DNA of 64,000 bases. Source: Metallyticus violacea. Taxonomy: Eukaryota > Arthropoda > Insecta > Mantodea > Metallyticidae. The notes beneath the pieces were generated by a model. The model made no database searches. It worked only from the letters and a program-made list of their open reading frames with translations, and was not told the DNA's origin. The number at the start of each line of letters is the position of its first letter. The first letter of the stretch is position 1. This document shows, piece by piece, positions 24,570 through 36,689 of this stretch. Both the position numbers and the translations under genes were made by a program. The stretch spans positions 5,963,501 through 6,027,500 of the forward strand of contig CM060841.1 in NCBI GenBank assembly GCA_030762175.1. The letters are read 5' to 3'.

Positions 24570-25180
24570 AACGCGCCTAGACGAGCGTTCCATTCTTGCT
24601 ACAGGCTTGTGTATTCCTGCGCATGGATTTTTCTTTCAGCTTTCTCCACTTGTGAAATATTTCCCTAGCGCCGTAGAGGACCCCGCCCTTGTGCCAGTCA
24701 GTATATCATCACCATATTCAGCTCACAGCAGCAGCAAAATCGATACCCTACCCCTACTAGCGCTGTCAGATCTGCGAGCTTCTGCCTGCCACTGTGATGC
24801 TGAGGAGAGTCGACCTAACCACACGTTCTTCTGTCTGTCAGTAAACAAAACACTGCTCCCCGGAGCTTGCCTCAAGAACCCACTGCAGCATTGTTTCTTT
24901 GTTGGACTTTGACAGTGGCACAACATCATATCTTACAGGAGAGGTTGCGCTTCAGTAGACTTTTTGGCATGAGGTCGCGCAGGAAGTAAATAGACAGCAT
25001 GCTTCACATCCTTTTAATATTTCCCTGTAAACCGCTACAGAAGAGTGAGGAAGAACTCGAAGCTTAGCTCCTGTGACAGCTGAAATATGTTATATCCATT
25101 GCTTGACGCGTGGTTTGCTCAAGAAGCGTTCATTGCCTTTGCCTCTCCACGTCTTCATATGGCTTGCAGCCGCTCAAGGT
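24570..25180. promoter_or_regulatory. G+C-richer single-copy island, possible regulatory element
   Basis: The island holds a GC-box-like ACCCCGCCC near 24681, a polypyrimidine-AG (TTTTTCTTTCAG) near 24628, (CAG)n near 24728 and TGACAG motifs. Frames of 101 (+) and 68 (-) codons lack domains. It could be a promoter-proximal or enhancer region, or an unrecognised exon. The sequence does not decide. Confidence 0.3.
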
Positions 25181-25444
25181 AATCAATCAGGTTGATAGTT
25201 TGGAACATCAAATATTTGTATTTGTATTTCGGTAATTGAAAAGCATATATATGAACAGGTTTTTTTAAAAAAAAATCAGATGTCCCAGAAAGACCTGTCC
25301 TTATACATAAGAGTATGTTAGAATTTCAAAAGAACAAAGCTTCATTATCCCAATGAGAGTAAATGTAAACATCTCATCAGCAGCTCTCGTGCAGTTTACA
25401 TCTGATTTATAAATAAGTCCAGTTCGATAAGAAAAAGTTAGAGG

Positions 25445-25690
25445 AGAAATCTGCCTCGGTATTCTGGACCCAAAGTTTGTGGGTTCAAAAATGACCAAAG
25501 TCTATAGACGTAAAAATCTCAAGCGCAAGTTGTTTAAATTCGTGGGTTCCTTGTCGTAGATTTACTTCATAGCTGGAAGTTTCTGGACAAAATTGCCGGC
25601 CTTTAACGTCCAGGGAATATCTTAGAATCGTACTAGATGACATTTGAGGCGATGGGCTGAGCATCTATCCCTCTGACATCTACAGGCACA
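25445..25690 (+). repeat. SINE-C copy
   Basis: B-box-like GTGGGTTCAAAAATG, core TTGTCGTAGATTTACTTCAT, then TTTCTGGACAAAATTGCCGG and the tail ATCTTAGAATCGTACTAGAT. The core is shared with SINE-A (CGTGTCGTACATTTACGGCA). Confidence 0.6.
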
Positions 25691-26130
25691 AAATTCGAAA
25701 CAGGATTTGGCCTTGTCTTTTTAATATGATGGCGAGCATAATGACTGTAACCGGTACATTTAAAAAATTAGCTGCCAATCCGAACAATTTCTAAAGTTCC
25801 ACATAAAATGCTAGAGAGATCATTGCTGAGGTGTTGCCAACATGTCTTGTTTTGTTTATTCAGTTTCGTCCTATTGATCGTTTTAAAATGCTTTCATAGG
25901 ACAGAGTAGTTCGTGATGAATTATTGATATCAATAAATTGTTCCGGCTCAGAAAGTAACTTTAACTAATAAAAAAATCCATGTTTTAATATTATTAATGT
26001 ATTGAGCAAATTATATCCTTAAAAGAATAAGGAACGCTTGTAAAACAAGGTTGGCTATACTTTTCTTTTTAGTGGTCCATAGAAAAGGCGTTGCCATCAT
26101 TGCAATTAATTTTTATCACTATTTCTTCCA
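25691..26130. other. A+T-rich sequence, no feature seen
   Basis: Nothing could be supported. Confidence 0.55.
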
Positions 26131-26392
26131 CCGCAACGAGTGGCCGAGGTCGTTAAGGCGCGGGCTCATGGGCGAGAGGTTTGGGGCTCGATCCCCGTCA
26201 GGACCGTCCTACCTGACTGAGGTTTTTTCCAGGTTTTCCGCAGTCCTCATTAATGGCAAATGCTGGGGAGGTACCCTAAACTTAGGCCTGGAAGTTTCCT
26301 TCCTTAAAAAAATCCTTTCGCAATATATAATTTCATCATCAGTGTCCACTGCCTGTGGTGCCTCAGCGGTAAAAACGGGCGTTAAACACCAT
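26131..26392 (+). repeat. SINE-B copy
   Basis: Head CCGCAACGAGTGGCCGAGGT then CGTTAAGGCG (A-box side). The B-box side is degraded (TTTGGGGCTCGATCCC). The body has TTTTTTCCAGGTTTTCCGCA and the tail ends AAAAACGGGCGTTAAACACC. The 114-codon frame across it is not a gene. Confidence 0.85.
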
Positions 26393-28276
26393 TAAATATA
26401 TGTCTTCCTTTTAACTTCTTTGTGAGAATCTTTATGTGACTTCTTATAGAGGTTTCTAACACTAATTTGATTTTTTATTCATGCACACCACCAGTTATCT
26501 GGTATAAGAATAAATACACCCAATTACAACATTTGCATACATCTTGCAATTAAATTACATGGGGCGAATAATACAACACACATACAATTAATTATTCAAA
26601 CGTGCAAATTAAGGAATGTAACTATAGTGATAAAGTGTACACATGTTTAAATTGTTCCAGTAAATTCTTTTGAGATATAAAAAGCACATTCTTATAAAAA
26701 TGTTGCCACAGATCAGTATTGCTACACAAGTTAAATAAGTCATTACAATGAGAAAAGTCGAACTATTTTAACACTTACAGCATATTGTGAGCAATATCTT
26801 AATCCAAAAACTAATAAATAAAATAAATTATTTGCTAAAATATTTTGAATAAACTTCAAATCCTTTTCGTAAATTTAGCACTTTAGATATAAGAACAAAA
26901 TTCTCCTTTCTTTCGCTGTATTTACGCTCTCTCTCGTTTATTGAACTTCACGCCCCTGAGACATAACACACCAATGCCCGAATCAGTGGCCTGTTGGAAC
27001 TCTGGACGAACATAAAGTACACATGTACACTGATGGGCTCCCTGAATGTCAGGGCCGCCTTGATGACCTCACAAACACAGACGACGCAGACATATAGATA
27101 GAAGGAATCAAGATTAAATTATAAAATGGAAGGTGAATCTCTGGCAGGGAAATATTAACCAGGTATTTGCCTTTCTTAAAATCTCAAACATAAACGCCTG
27201 AGCCTATCGTTCGGTCTACACTTATTAACTGTGCATAAACTCAGTAATAAGACGTTCGTTTGAACTGTTAAGATGTCTTGAGGATTTCCATGCTATTGGT
27301 GGTAAGAAGAAGGGGCTTTGGAAAGTATTTTTAAACAATTTACAGCACTCATAATCTCGATCATTGCTTGAGTTTCAGTTCGAAGATTGGGTTGTGAAAA
27401 CATAAAAATTATATCTACAATTTATATCGAATTAACATATTTCCACGATGTTCATCTCGTTCCCTGGCAAACCAAAATACCCCCCAAAAAAGCTTTTTGA
27501 GTATTCGTACGTAAGCAAACCATATCACTGTGTTATCAACCCCAGGCAATTAATATAAATTTGCATATATATAATGCTTAATAATTATTTTCAGAAGGAT
27601 TACTTCCTTTCCTCAAATTACAACACCCTTCTAACTTCTTGTGATGGAATTTACAAGCAGCTGAACTGTATTTTGATTGTCAGATTGGCATACTGTCAGA
27701 CATAAGGTCATAGTTTCGTATTTTCCGGGAGATTGCGTCATTTATGAACGCCTTTAATTCCTTCATATTTACAAACTATACAGCTCAAATTGGTTGACAT
27801 ATATTTAGTTATACTTTGAAGTCTATATATGCTGTTTGAAATTATGTTTTTCATATGAAGGAAACGCATGAAGGGAGAGTTTTAGTTGGAAAAATTCTTA
27901 AAATATTTTACCTGCAGCTTAACCCGATGTTAAGGTAAGATCAGTGATAAATTTTTGACAAAGATTCAATTTAATTTTTTGCTCCAAATAATTATTTGGA
28001 TTTTTATGCTTAATTTGGTATACAATTTATTAAAAACTTCCAATTTGAAGTGTTTTTAATTACGTAATGTGTTTTATGTGTCAAACTACTTTCTTTTAAT
28101 ACCCTGCACTACTGCATAAAATTAAAAACATCTCTGAAACCATTTGTTTAAAAGGATGTGGTTTGAAATAATGGCTGCTTGTGTGTTTCATTTTATAATT
28201 AAATGGAATTTTTTATGTTTATTTTGATTTTCCAAACTGTATATCCCGGTTTTCTATCCCAAATACATCTAAGATT
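26393..28276. other. A+T-rich sequence with a complex island at 26920-27110
   Basis: The island is single-copy and non-coding, with TGATGACCTCAC (nuclear-receptor half-site-like) near 27060. The rest is A+T-rich spacer. Confidence 0.3.
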
Positions 28277-28541
28277 ATGCCTAGATCCACCGCCAGAGTT
28301 TATAAAAGATTAAAAAACAAAAGAAAGAGGTATTACAAAACGTATTCAATAAATCAGGGTAGTAGTGATAATGAAAATAAAAGATTTCTGAAGAGAAAAT
28401 TACGTTACACTCTCCTGTAATATGTGTGGTGGTAATATTACTTTGTACGAAGATGCGGGTACAAGAAATGGATTAGTATGTAATTTGGCAATTAGCTGTA
28501 TTAACTTTAATGATATTTTAGTCGTAATAAAAAAGTCATAA
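28277..28541 (+). pseudogene. Kolobok/Mutator-like transposase N-terminal fragment
   Basis: The first frame (28277-28420) begins MPRSTARVYKRLKNKRKRYY, a basic N-terminus. A +1 frame change at about 28415 opens CNMCGGNITLYEDAGTRNGL and continues to a stop at 28541. The CxxC plus LxLYEDAGxRNGLVCNL pattern resembles the zinc-knuckle-like start of arthropod Mutator/Kolobok-type transposase proteins. No catalytic region or terminal repeats were found. The identification is from motif memory and needs a protein search. Confidence 0.45.
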
Positions 28542-31500
28542 TATATGTACTTATATATAATTTCAGGTTATTTGCATAAGAACTTTTTGTACATGCATAT
28601 CAATATTATTTTTGTAAAGTACATTTTTAAACTAGAGCTCAGAACTTATAATATAATCAAAAATAAGCAGTAAATTTTTACTGAGGCACATGTACTACTT
28701 TCTGAGGAAAAGGTACATAAAATGAATAACTTTTCATAAGGAATGCAGGACCTCTAATAAACGGATACTAACACATAGGTTTGATTTCCGCATTTCTGCA
28801 CATTTCCAGGGACCCACAGGTGCGCTAAATAGGTGTCAGTGTATTCTTAGATCGATTTGGAAAGCAGTCAGCCACTGTAGGTGGGTAAAGCACGCAAAGG
28901 TGCTGCGATTTGCTGAATGTTGCGTAATTTGGTGCGGCAAAGGACCGCCTGGTGACATGCCCTCTCGACGCGACACCAAGTAGGAAATGTTGTCATCCCT
29001 GTCAATTAGGTCACCGCCCTGTCAGGTCCTGCATCTCTCGCTCCCGATACATCGATTGATAGCTTGGTTCGATATCAGCATGAAAACTCGGAGCGGAATT
29101 TAAATTATAATATAAACTGAAGTTTAAAACCGTGAATAGGGAGGTTTTTAATTACTTTTAAATTATTCGTCTTTTATTTTGCGCTACGTAGGACCTTGCA
29201 GGAAAGAAAGTATATATTTCTATCTAAATATATAAAATATTTTCACATTTATTCACAATAATGGCATTAAAATATTAAGAATCACTAATGCATTATATAT
29301 TTCCAACTATTAATGTTGTAAGTACACCTGCAACGTTCAAAGGATGAGAATTGGTGTATTATTTACTTTCAGTTTCTTTCTAGACTATAATCAGTCAACA
29401 TTTACTACCAATTGAATAGTTTTTATATTTATATTACATACTCCTATTTATCTTCTTACTACAAATTTTAACATACCACGCAAAATAAAAAGTACCGTGT
29501 TTTCTGGGTGTTATAAAGTGTTTTATTACTTATATTCTTTCTCTCAGTTTGTTCACACTTCTCTGTACTTCTGCAAGATATAAAACATTAAACTAGTGAA
29601 GAAAACGTTAAATCCTAAAACTGCAATAGTGCTCGCAATTATAACATAATTTTATGCCTTGAGTCAACTTCATATTTAATACAATTTTACCAAACTATTT
29701 ATAGATTTATCATACTATTTATGGAGGAATAAATTAGTTAGTAATAATAATAATATACCATTAAATGCTAATAATTTGTAAGTGGAAAGTGAAGTAAGAA
29801 AGCATTAATAAACTTTTTGTACAGAAAATGTATTACCTTATTGACTAACAAGCTAATGAAAATTGGGTTTATTGGAAAGCTTTTAATGTATTTTTCATCA
29901 GAAAGTGAATATATAGCAATAAGTTCAAATTACTTCTGGTTTATTTCACTAAACTAGCTTCTAAGATATTGTAAGTTGTGTCGACAAGGCTCTTGACGGA
30001 ATTCAGTGCCCACGTTTTGTGAATTTGAACGTGGAATGCTTTCACGTAATTCAAGATATTCTTCCCTGGATGCTGCACTGCGGAAGAAGTGTTTGTTGCT
30101 GGATAGTGACTGAAAAACGCTACGGCTGGATTAGTGGGACATGTCGATATTTTATCTTTTAAAGCTGATGGGTTTGGAATCATTCTTGATACAATAAATT
30201 AGATTTTAACCGGATTGTCAAGAGACTATAGAAGTCTATGAAAAAAGCAGAACATATACAAACTTACCGTGAACTATTTTTAATTTAAAACCTCTTCAGT
30301 GTGAAAGTTCATCGTTTGCTAATAGAAAAAATGCGATTTGATTCGTTTAGATGGGTCTTTCAGAGATTATATAGTATCACAGTGTTTAAAAAATCACAAG
30401 TATTTAAATTTTTTATGTATAATTGTGTTCATATACCTTAATAATTTTCTTGTCCTTTCAAGATTTACGCCCTTTTTGTTTGTTTCTTATACTGAGCCAT
30501 TTGGCTAAGTAGCTAATATATTTTCTATAATGAAACTTTCTATTCAAACGTTTTAATAAAGGTATTTGTTTGTACATTTTAGTATTATCTATAGCTGAGC
30601 CAATAACAATGGGAACTGAAAGCATTAAAATTTGTCACATGTGGCACGTAGTAGATTATTAAGTTTATAAATATTCCTAAACGCGAATATATCAACGCAG
30701 CTGGGGGAAAACTAGTAAACTTTCCATTTGCGGATGTTATTGCTCTTTTAGCCTCATATGCGGAAGAATTCGAAGCCTCTGTGGAAGAAATATATTACCA
30801 CAGTAAAAAGTAGGGTTAAATGATTACCACTAGTAACAAAGAAAAACTCCCAAGAAACAATAGCCTAATAATTGGTATATCTAAACACAACACTTCAAAA
30901 GAAGCCCTGAAGAGAATCTGCGCAGCAGCATCATCAAAATATTAAAATATAAATTAATATTTTCAAACAAGTCTACAGCAAAGAAATTAACAGAATCATA
31001 ATGTAAAGCTATATATTTACTGAACTGGGAGGACTAAATGTATGAATTGAAACACAGGGACATTTCTCGGTTATGAATTTTTTTTTAACAAGACAATCGT
31101 ATTTCAGTAGCTTAGTGGCCAGAATTTCTAGTTTTAAAAACTGGACATTTTGTTAATTCGAAATGCAAAAATATAATGATCCATCGCAGTACACTATTTA
31201 TCACACACACTTTTAGAGACATTCACATACCTAGATCTATTCTGTATTTTTCATTTTTCTCACATTCTCTTTTAGGTTCTGTGTCTTTGGGCACAAACTG
31301 ATAAAAATTCGCACAAAGAAAATATAATTATTCATAACTTGTAAAACTTGCTTTTAGTGATCTCAATTTCCGTCTGCCATCGAATATTCATTCTCTCAAA
31401 TTTTGTTTTGCTAGATATATGCAAAAACATGCCTATTAATGTTTTATAGTTCAAGAAATTACCACATACTATCATTTAAAACTATAAAAATATCTTTGTT

Positions 31501-31864
31501 AATGATATGATAAGAAATGTGAACCATTCTGCTTCCAGGTTTTTTTTTTTTTTTTCGACAATGGTAGAAAACCTGAATTATACCGGTTTTTTCCAGGATG
31601 TTTACTCACCCTATAGGAAGCCCAATACTCTAATTAAGGGACAAAATCTGCAATGAAGACAACAAAGAACGGACACGGGTCGGAACAAATGAAACTAAAG
31701 GGTAACAACGTGCGAGAACGAACTGAAAATGTACTTCATTGGTCAGGACGTTAGTACTGAGGCCCGACGCCTGCGCAAGCGCTTATTAAAACGTGCAAAG
31801 TAAAGAAGGTTAATCAAAATTTCAGGTTTAGCGAAGTTGTTCTTTCAAGTCACAGTGCTTGGCA
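28542..31864. other. Long unassigned stretch with one complex island
   Basis: 28795-29090 is G+C-richer and single-copy, with CACAGGTG, CTGTCAATTAGGTCA and CGCCCTGTCAGGTC motifs, and may be a conserved non-coding element. 29941-30183 has an 80-codon minus frame with no domain. 30655-30813 has a 52-codon plus frame lacking a start. The remainder is A+T-rich. Confidence 0.3.
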
Positions 31865-31875
31865 CGACTTTGGGA

Positions 31876-32148
31876 GTCGGTCCTGGTGGTGTACTGGTTA
31901 CCATACTTGCCTCCTAAACCCAAGATCGCGGGTTCGAACCCAGCCAGAACCGATGGATTTTTTCGGGGCGTAAAAATCCTAAGTATGGGTCCCGTGTCGT
32001 ACATTTACGGCACGAAAATGAACCTCAAGCCTGAAAGAGAGGCCTCTGAGCAAAATTTGTCGGCCGTTTCATGCCCTGAGTTGAATGGACGTTGATGACC
32101 TGAGCTGTTATAGAGCGTCCATAAATAAATCATTAAAAAAAAAAAAAA
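31876..32148 (+). repeat. SINE-A copy with perfect target duplication
   Basis: Complete tRNA-like head with CTCCTAA loop and GGTTCGAACCC B box, and a poly(A) tail. The perfect 11-bp direct repeat CGACTTTGGGA flanks it at 31865-31875 and 32149-32159. About 29 bp of the usual body (the CTTCCTTCGGAAGG region) is missing after CTAAGTATG. It is probably one of the younger copies. Confidence 0.93.
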
Positions 32149-32159
32149 CGACTTTGGGA

Positions 32160-33130
32160 ACCTAATGGGCTCACTCGAAAGATATAAGCATTAAGCCCAT
32201 TTGGATACTCATAATTCTAACAACGTGCCTCTAAATCTGTCATGGGTATATTGATTGCTTGGGGAAAACAAGAGAATACTCTACTTGTTATTATCTTCAA
32301 ACGGGTATATGTAATTAATTTGAATCGCGTATATGTTTCATTTATTTCTGATCATAGTAGTTTTCTACCTTAGTATCAACTGCAAAATTTTAATTTCTCG
32401 ATTTTTCCATTTATGTAATGAATAATTATTCTTATATTATCATATTTACATCTGATCTGACCGATCATACATGATTTTCCCTTTATTTACATTAATCAAT
32501 CCACTATACGATTATGTTTAATTTAAATAAATTAGGCGCATCTATCGCAGTGAAAAATTGAATTACTAATATCAGTTTTATATTGTCACTAGTTTTCTTT
32601 TAAAAATCATTGTCGTAACAGAAGGTTTAACTAAATTTCAACTTTTTTTTCAATTTCATTGTTTTAATAAATAGTAATATTCTCTATTAATATGATTATT
32701 TTGTATATCTGTAGTTTTTTGTGCTGATCATTTTGTCGAATTTTTAAATTAGTATTATGTTTTTTTCCTTAAAAATAACTTACGTGATACCGGCATATAA
32801 AAAAATGTATAATTAAATATCATGAATAACAGTAAGCCCTTTTATCTTTGGTCAATTACTGGTTTATTTATTTATTATATTTTCAAAAGCACTCTTATTA
32901 AATATTTCGATTTTCATTGATAAAACACTCTTGTCATATTACCTATGATAATATTCGCATGATTTGCTTTTTATTCCTTTGGTCTGAGAGAGTGCTAATT
33001 CGAAAATAAAAAAAAGCGTTTCATCGAAATCCCTTCCACAGCGCCATAATAACCCTTATCGTCAAGTCCGTTTAAACATTCACATAGAGCAATATTGTAT
33101 TGCCTGGGAAGCGAAATAAATAATACTAAT
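32160..33130. other. A+T-rich sequence, no feature seen
   Basis: No frame or repeat could be supported. Confidence 0.6.
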
Positions 33131-33400
33131 TAATGCAATATTCAAACAATCAACTTCTCTTTTTCCGCTTGGGCGACATGATGACATGTCATGCAAGCAT
33201 ACCCACATGCACAATATATGGCAACGCGCCGAGCGCTTTTTGTTTCAGCTTTTTATGTATTTATTTTTGTATCGAGTTCAAGCGAATGTTACGTCACAGC
33301 TGGAGTGACGCGCGAAGTGCTAGAGCTGGGGTTGAAAGGTCAGCAAATAGGAGCACGGTTTGTGTTAACTTTTCAAATGTGACGAAATATTCATAACGTT
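33131..33400. promoter_or_regulatory. Small complex island with CRE-like sites
   Basis: A 12-bp palindrome ATGACATGTCAT lies at 33181-33192. TTACGTCAC is at 33290-33298, with a further TGACG downstream. Such half-sites bind bZIP proteins in many animals, but the role here is inference. Two frames (87 and 63 codons) cross it without recognisable domains. Confidence 0.3.
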
Positions 33401-33614
33401 AAAGCACTTAAGAAACATGTCTACGTAGACAAGAGTTATTTCTTGATGTGTGTGTATGTACAGGGTTTGGATTAGAGTAATGCGAACTACTTTGAAAAAG
33501 CCTACAATCTGATCTTACACAGATCGTAGAGTTTGTGAAAATATTACAATAATTACGAAAACGAATGAATAAATGTAGATTATTTAGGGTGTTCATAAAT
33601 TGAATACAATGTTC

Positions 33615-33913
33615 CTTTTTATTTTTTATTTTTTTAAATTTGGTTTATTTACGCACGCTCTTTAAAATCTGAGGTCATCAGCATCCCATTGGATGTGAAA
33701 CGGCTGACAAATTTTGCTCAGAGGCCTCTTCTTTCAGGCTTGAGATTCTTTTTCGTGCCGTAAATGTACGACACGGGACCCGCAGCTTTACTTCCCTTCC
33801 CTTCCGAAGGAAGTCATACTTAGGATTTTTACGCCTGAAAAAATCCATCGATCCTGGCCACGATCTTGGGTTTAGAAGGCAAGTATGGTTACCACTACAC
33901 CACCAGGACCGAC
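33615..33913 (-). repeat. SINE-A copy lacking its B box
   Basis: Minus-strand copy with a T-rich 3' end and a perfect 11-bp target duplication ATACAATGTTC (33604-33614 and 33915-33925). In the head, CCTGGCC runs directly into ACGATCTTGGG (near 33855), so the ~13 bp holding the B box are deleted. It should be unable to drive its own Pol III transcription. Confidence 0.92.
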
Positions 33914-34017
33914 TATACAATGTTCTGAAACGTAATAACATATCAGTGAATGTAATATAATCTATATTTTCTCTGCAGAGAAAGAATATTTGATTACTCA
34001 ATGTTTATATTCATTTC

Positions 34018-34175
34018 TTGAACCTGGCTGCTACTCCTGGGGCCTCGGGTTCGATTCCCTGATTAGCCTGATTTTGCTGGCTATGTAGATTCCCGTGGTA
34101 CCCATGGTCTGATTAATTTAGTTCTCAATGGGTTTAAAGACCCCCTGGCCCATCTTAAGCATCTTCAATACTATA
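34018..34175 (+). repeat. tRNA-like SINE fragment, other family
   Basis: Contains a B-box-like CGGGTTCGATTCCCTGATTA and a unique tail with CATGGTCTGATTAATTTAGT. The 5' half of the tRNA-like region is degraded. There is only one copy in the window, so the family assignment is weak. Confidence 0.4.
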
Positions 34176-34870
34176 ATACTACAATTACATATTAATTCAC
34201 ATATATTCTCGGTTACGACTGTCATAACTTTCAATTTTATACCTACACTTGTTATATGAATAATTATTCATTCAACAATTCACTGCAAAGGCCTATTTTC
34301 AGTTATAGTTTGATACTAAACTTATAACTTATATAATAGTGAGTTTGTCAAAGCAGGGTACCCTACTAATCTTTCAAGTTGAGTGCTGTCATCCTCATTT
34401 CTATATGATAACATTTCCTCATACCTGTATCCTCAATCTCCAGTGGGAAGCTGTCTATGTAATATGGTTTAATGGTTGGTATCTATAAAAGTTAAAACCT
34501 AAATTTTTAGCTCCAATTCAACTGATATATGAAGTCACTTTCAATAAAGAACAGTATAAGGAAATGATACTGTTTAACCACTATCTGACCTTAATGGCTT
34601 GAAACAGGACTTTCGTAATCTTACGTTTAGCAATATGTGGGGAAAAAATTTCCTTACAATACTGAGTACTAGATTGTTGGTTACAGCGCGATAATACGCC
34701 CGTTTTGATCAATTCGATTCTGTTATTTACAACAAACCGCCAATTTATTGTTTTCTAATAAGGTTAGTGCGTAAAATAATGGGAAAGTACACTAGAACGC
34801 CTGAATGATCAGTATATAGTATGGGATGCAAGTGGCACGCTGTTAAATATTTATTAGTGGGCAAGATGGG
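34176..34870. other. A+T-rich sequence, no feature seen
   Basis: Nothing was recognised up to the pogo-like remains. Confidence 0.5.
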
Positions 34871-35740
34871 AGAAGGCGATAAAGGAATATGAAATTCCGC
34901 GAAGCACATTCCAAGGAAGAGTGCTGAAAGTGTAGATAGAAGAGAAATATTAGAAATAGAACAGCATCCTGATAATATAAGCAATATTCCTACCCCCTCG
35001 CACTTCCAACCATTCAGTATTTCTGCCTCTCCAGCCACTTTCAGTCTATTGATGATGCTTACCGCAGGGCCAGCGAAAGCACTGGCAAAATAGCCCGATA
35101 GTGATCAAATTCCCTAATAAAGAGGACGGATTACTTACTGTTTTTTCCGAGAGAAATAGTGAAAATAAAAATGTTGAACAAAGTACCACCAGGAAGTATC
35201 GCTTTGTATCATCCATCAGATAGGATGCAAATAAACTGTTTCATTCATTCGTGTTTGAACCAACAATGACTACAGACACGACATGTTAATCAAGTTCCAC
35301 TGGAGAACCTGACACAAATCCGTACTATCATTCTTCATAACATCAACACAGTTGCCAATCTCGAACAAATAAAATGTTTAGCTAGTGGCCCATATGTTCC
35401 AACAGATGTTGAGGAGAATGACAAACCAAGCACCTCAAAGAGTTTTTAGGCATTCAGTACATCTCCAAAGGATAGACAGCGAGGAAAATCAACCATATTG
35501 TACTTTGCTATCATCATGGCCAAGAAAAGAAAACTGTCACTGAAATTAATGAACGCAAATATCTACGAAAAGCAATAAAATAAAAAAAAATTGACAAGAA
35601 GCCTTTGACTTTGAACTCAAGCAGTTCTCACAGACCATAGCTCCAAAGAAGAGGAAAATAATAAAGATGCATCGTGTATCTTCTGCAATGATTTATTCTC
35701 CACTTCTAAATCTCAAGAAGGTTAGGTTAAGTGTCTCAGA
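34871..35740 (+). pseudogene. Degenerate pogo/Tigger-type transposase
   Basis: Three blocks occur in the right order on the plus strand. 34876-34932 gives AIKEYEIPRSTFQGRV (HTH tail, like KYGIPRSTL in the family). About 35170-35230 gives NKVPPGSIALYHPSDRMQI, like the PPGS...SGWM segment of the DDE domain. 35411-35705 has a Ser/Lys-rich tail ending DASCIFCNDLFS, like the C-terminal CIYCGDLFS zinc segment. Many stops and frame changes separate them and the catalytic acids are not recoverable. Terminal repeats were not found. The 97-codon minus frame at 34745-35038 is a shadow. Confidence 0.65.
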
Positions 35741-36689
35741 GTAAAGACTGTGTTCATGAATTTTACAGTGGAATTAAAACTAATGACTGTGAAAGTTTTG
35801 CGAACGAATTTGATTTCCATGCATTCAAGTTAATATGCTGCAAAACTAAACCATTTCTAATTTTTCTTTTCTGCTTTTAATTTACTAGTTTGATTTTTCT
35901 TTATTTGCTTTGAAATATAAAACTTAGAAGAATGATGCCATTCTAAAGCTACAAGTCGGTCAAAAGGGGTTATTTTTTACTAATTTTCCGAAAAACGGTA
36001 TAACATCTCTTACGTGATCACGACAACAAACACGTCTATTTTTTTTTTTAAAAAAAATAATAATTTCGTTTTAAGTAACTCGTTATACTCAACTTTCCTT
36101 TACTGTCTTGGCAGTACAAATGTTTTACAAAAACACATTGACTGCATGAAATCTTATTCTTGTTCACATTTTTTTTCTTTTGCTATTTTAATCATATATA
36201 CTACTCAAGTAGGGTCGCATCATATTTTAAATTATAAGCTTCATTTTTATGAAATAGATGTGCATTTAGGCAGTACGCGTTTGTAAATGTCCATTCCTCC
36301 TTCTCTGCAGCCTATTATTGGAAGATAATCTCAGATTTAGAAGTAAATAAAACTCAAATTGGGAAATTTAAGTTATAAAAATAATTAACGTAAAGAAAAA
36401 TGAATAGGATATTTAAAAAATAAATTTATAATGTATTATATTTAGAGCATTTCAATAGAACTGGGAAAATGTATAATTATTCTAAGTAATATTAATTTTG
36501 AATTTGTTAAAGAAACTTAGTCACTCTGCAATGACTTTATAATTCCTCTATAGATTACTTCTCAATTCGTTCATTTCAGCTTTTCCAGTGTTGCCTAAAC
36601 TGTATTTGCCTTTCATTTTACACTGTAATATTGGTTTTCTGAATATATTGCCTGAATAAATAAATGTTATACTCAATTTCCTCTATAGT
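35741..36689. other. A+T-rich sequence, no feature seen
   Basis: The 90-codon frame at 36014-36286 is A+T-driven and has no domain. Confidence 0.5.

Noticed and set aside
26051..26395. 114-codon ORF
   Set aside because: It is a read-through of a SINE-B copy.
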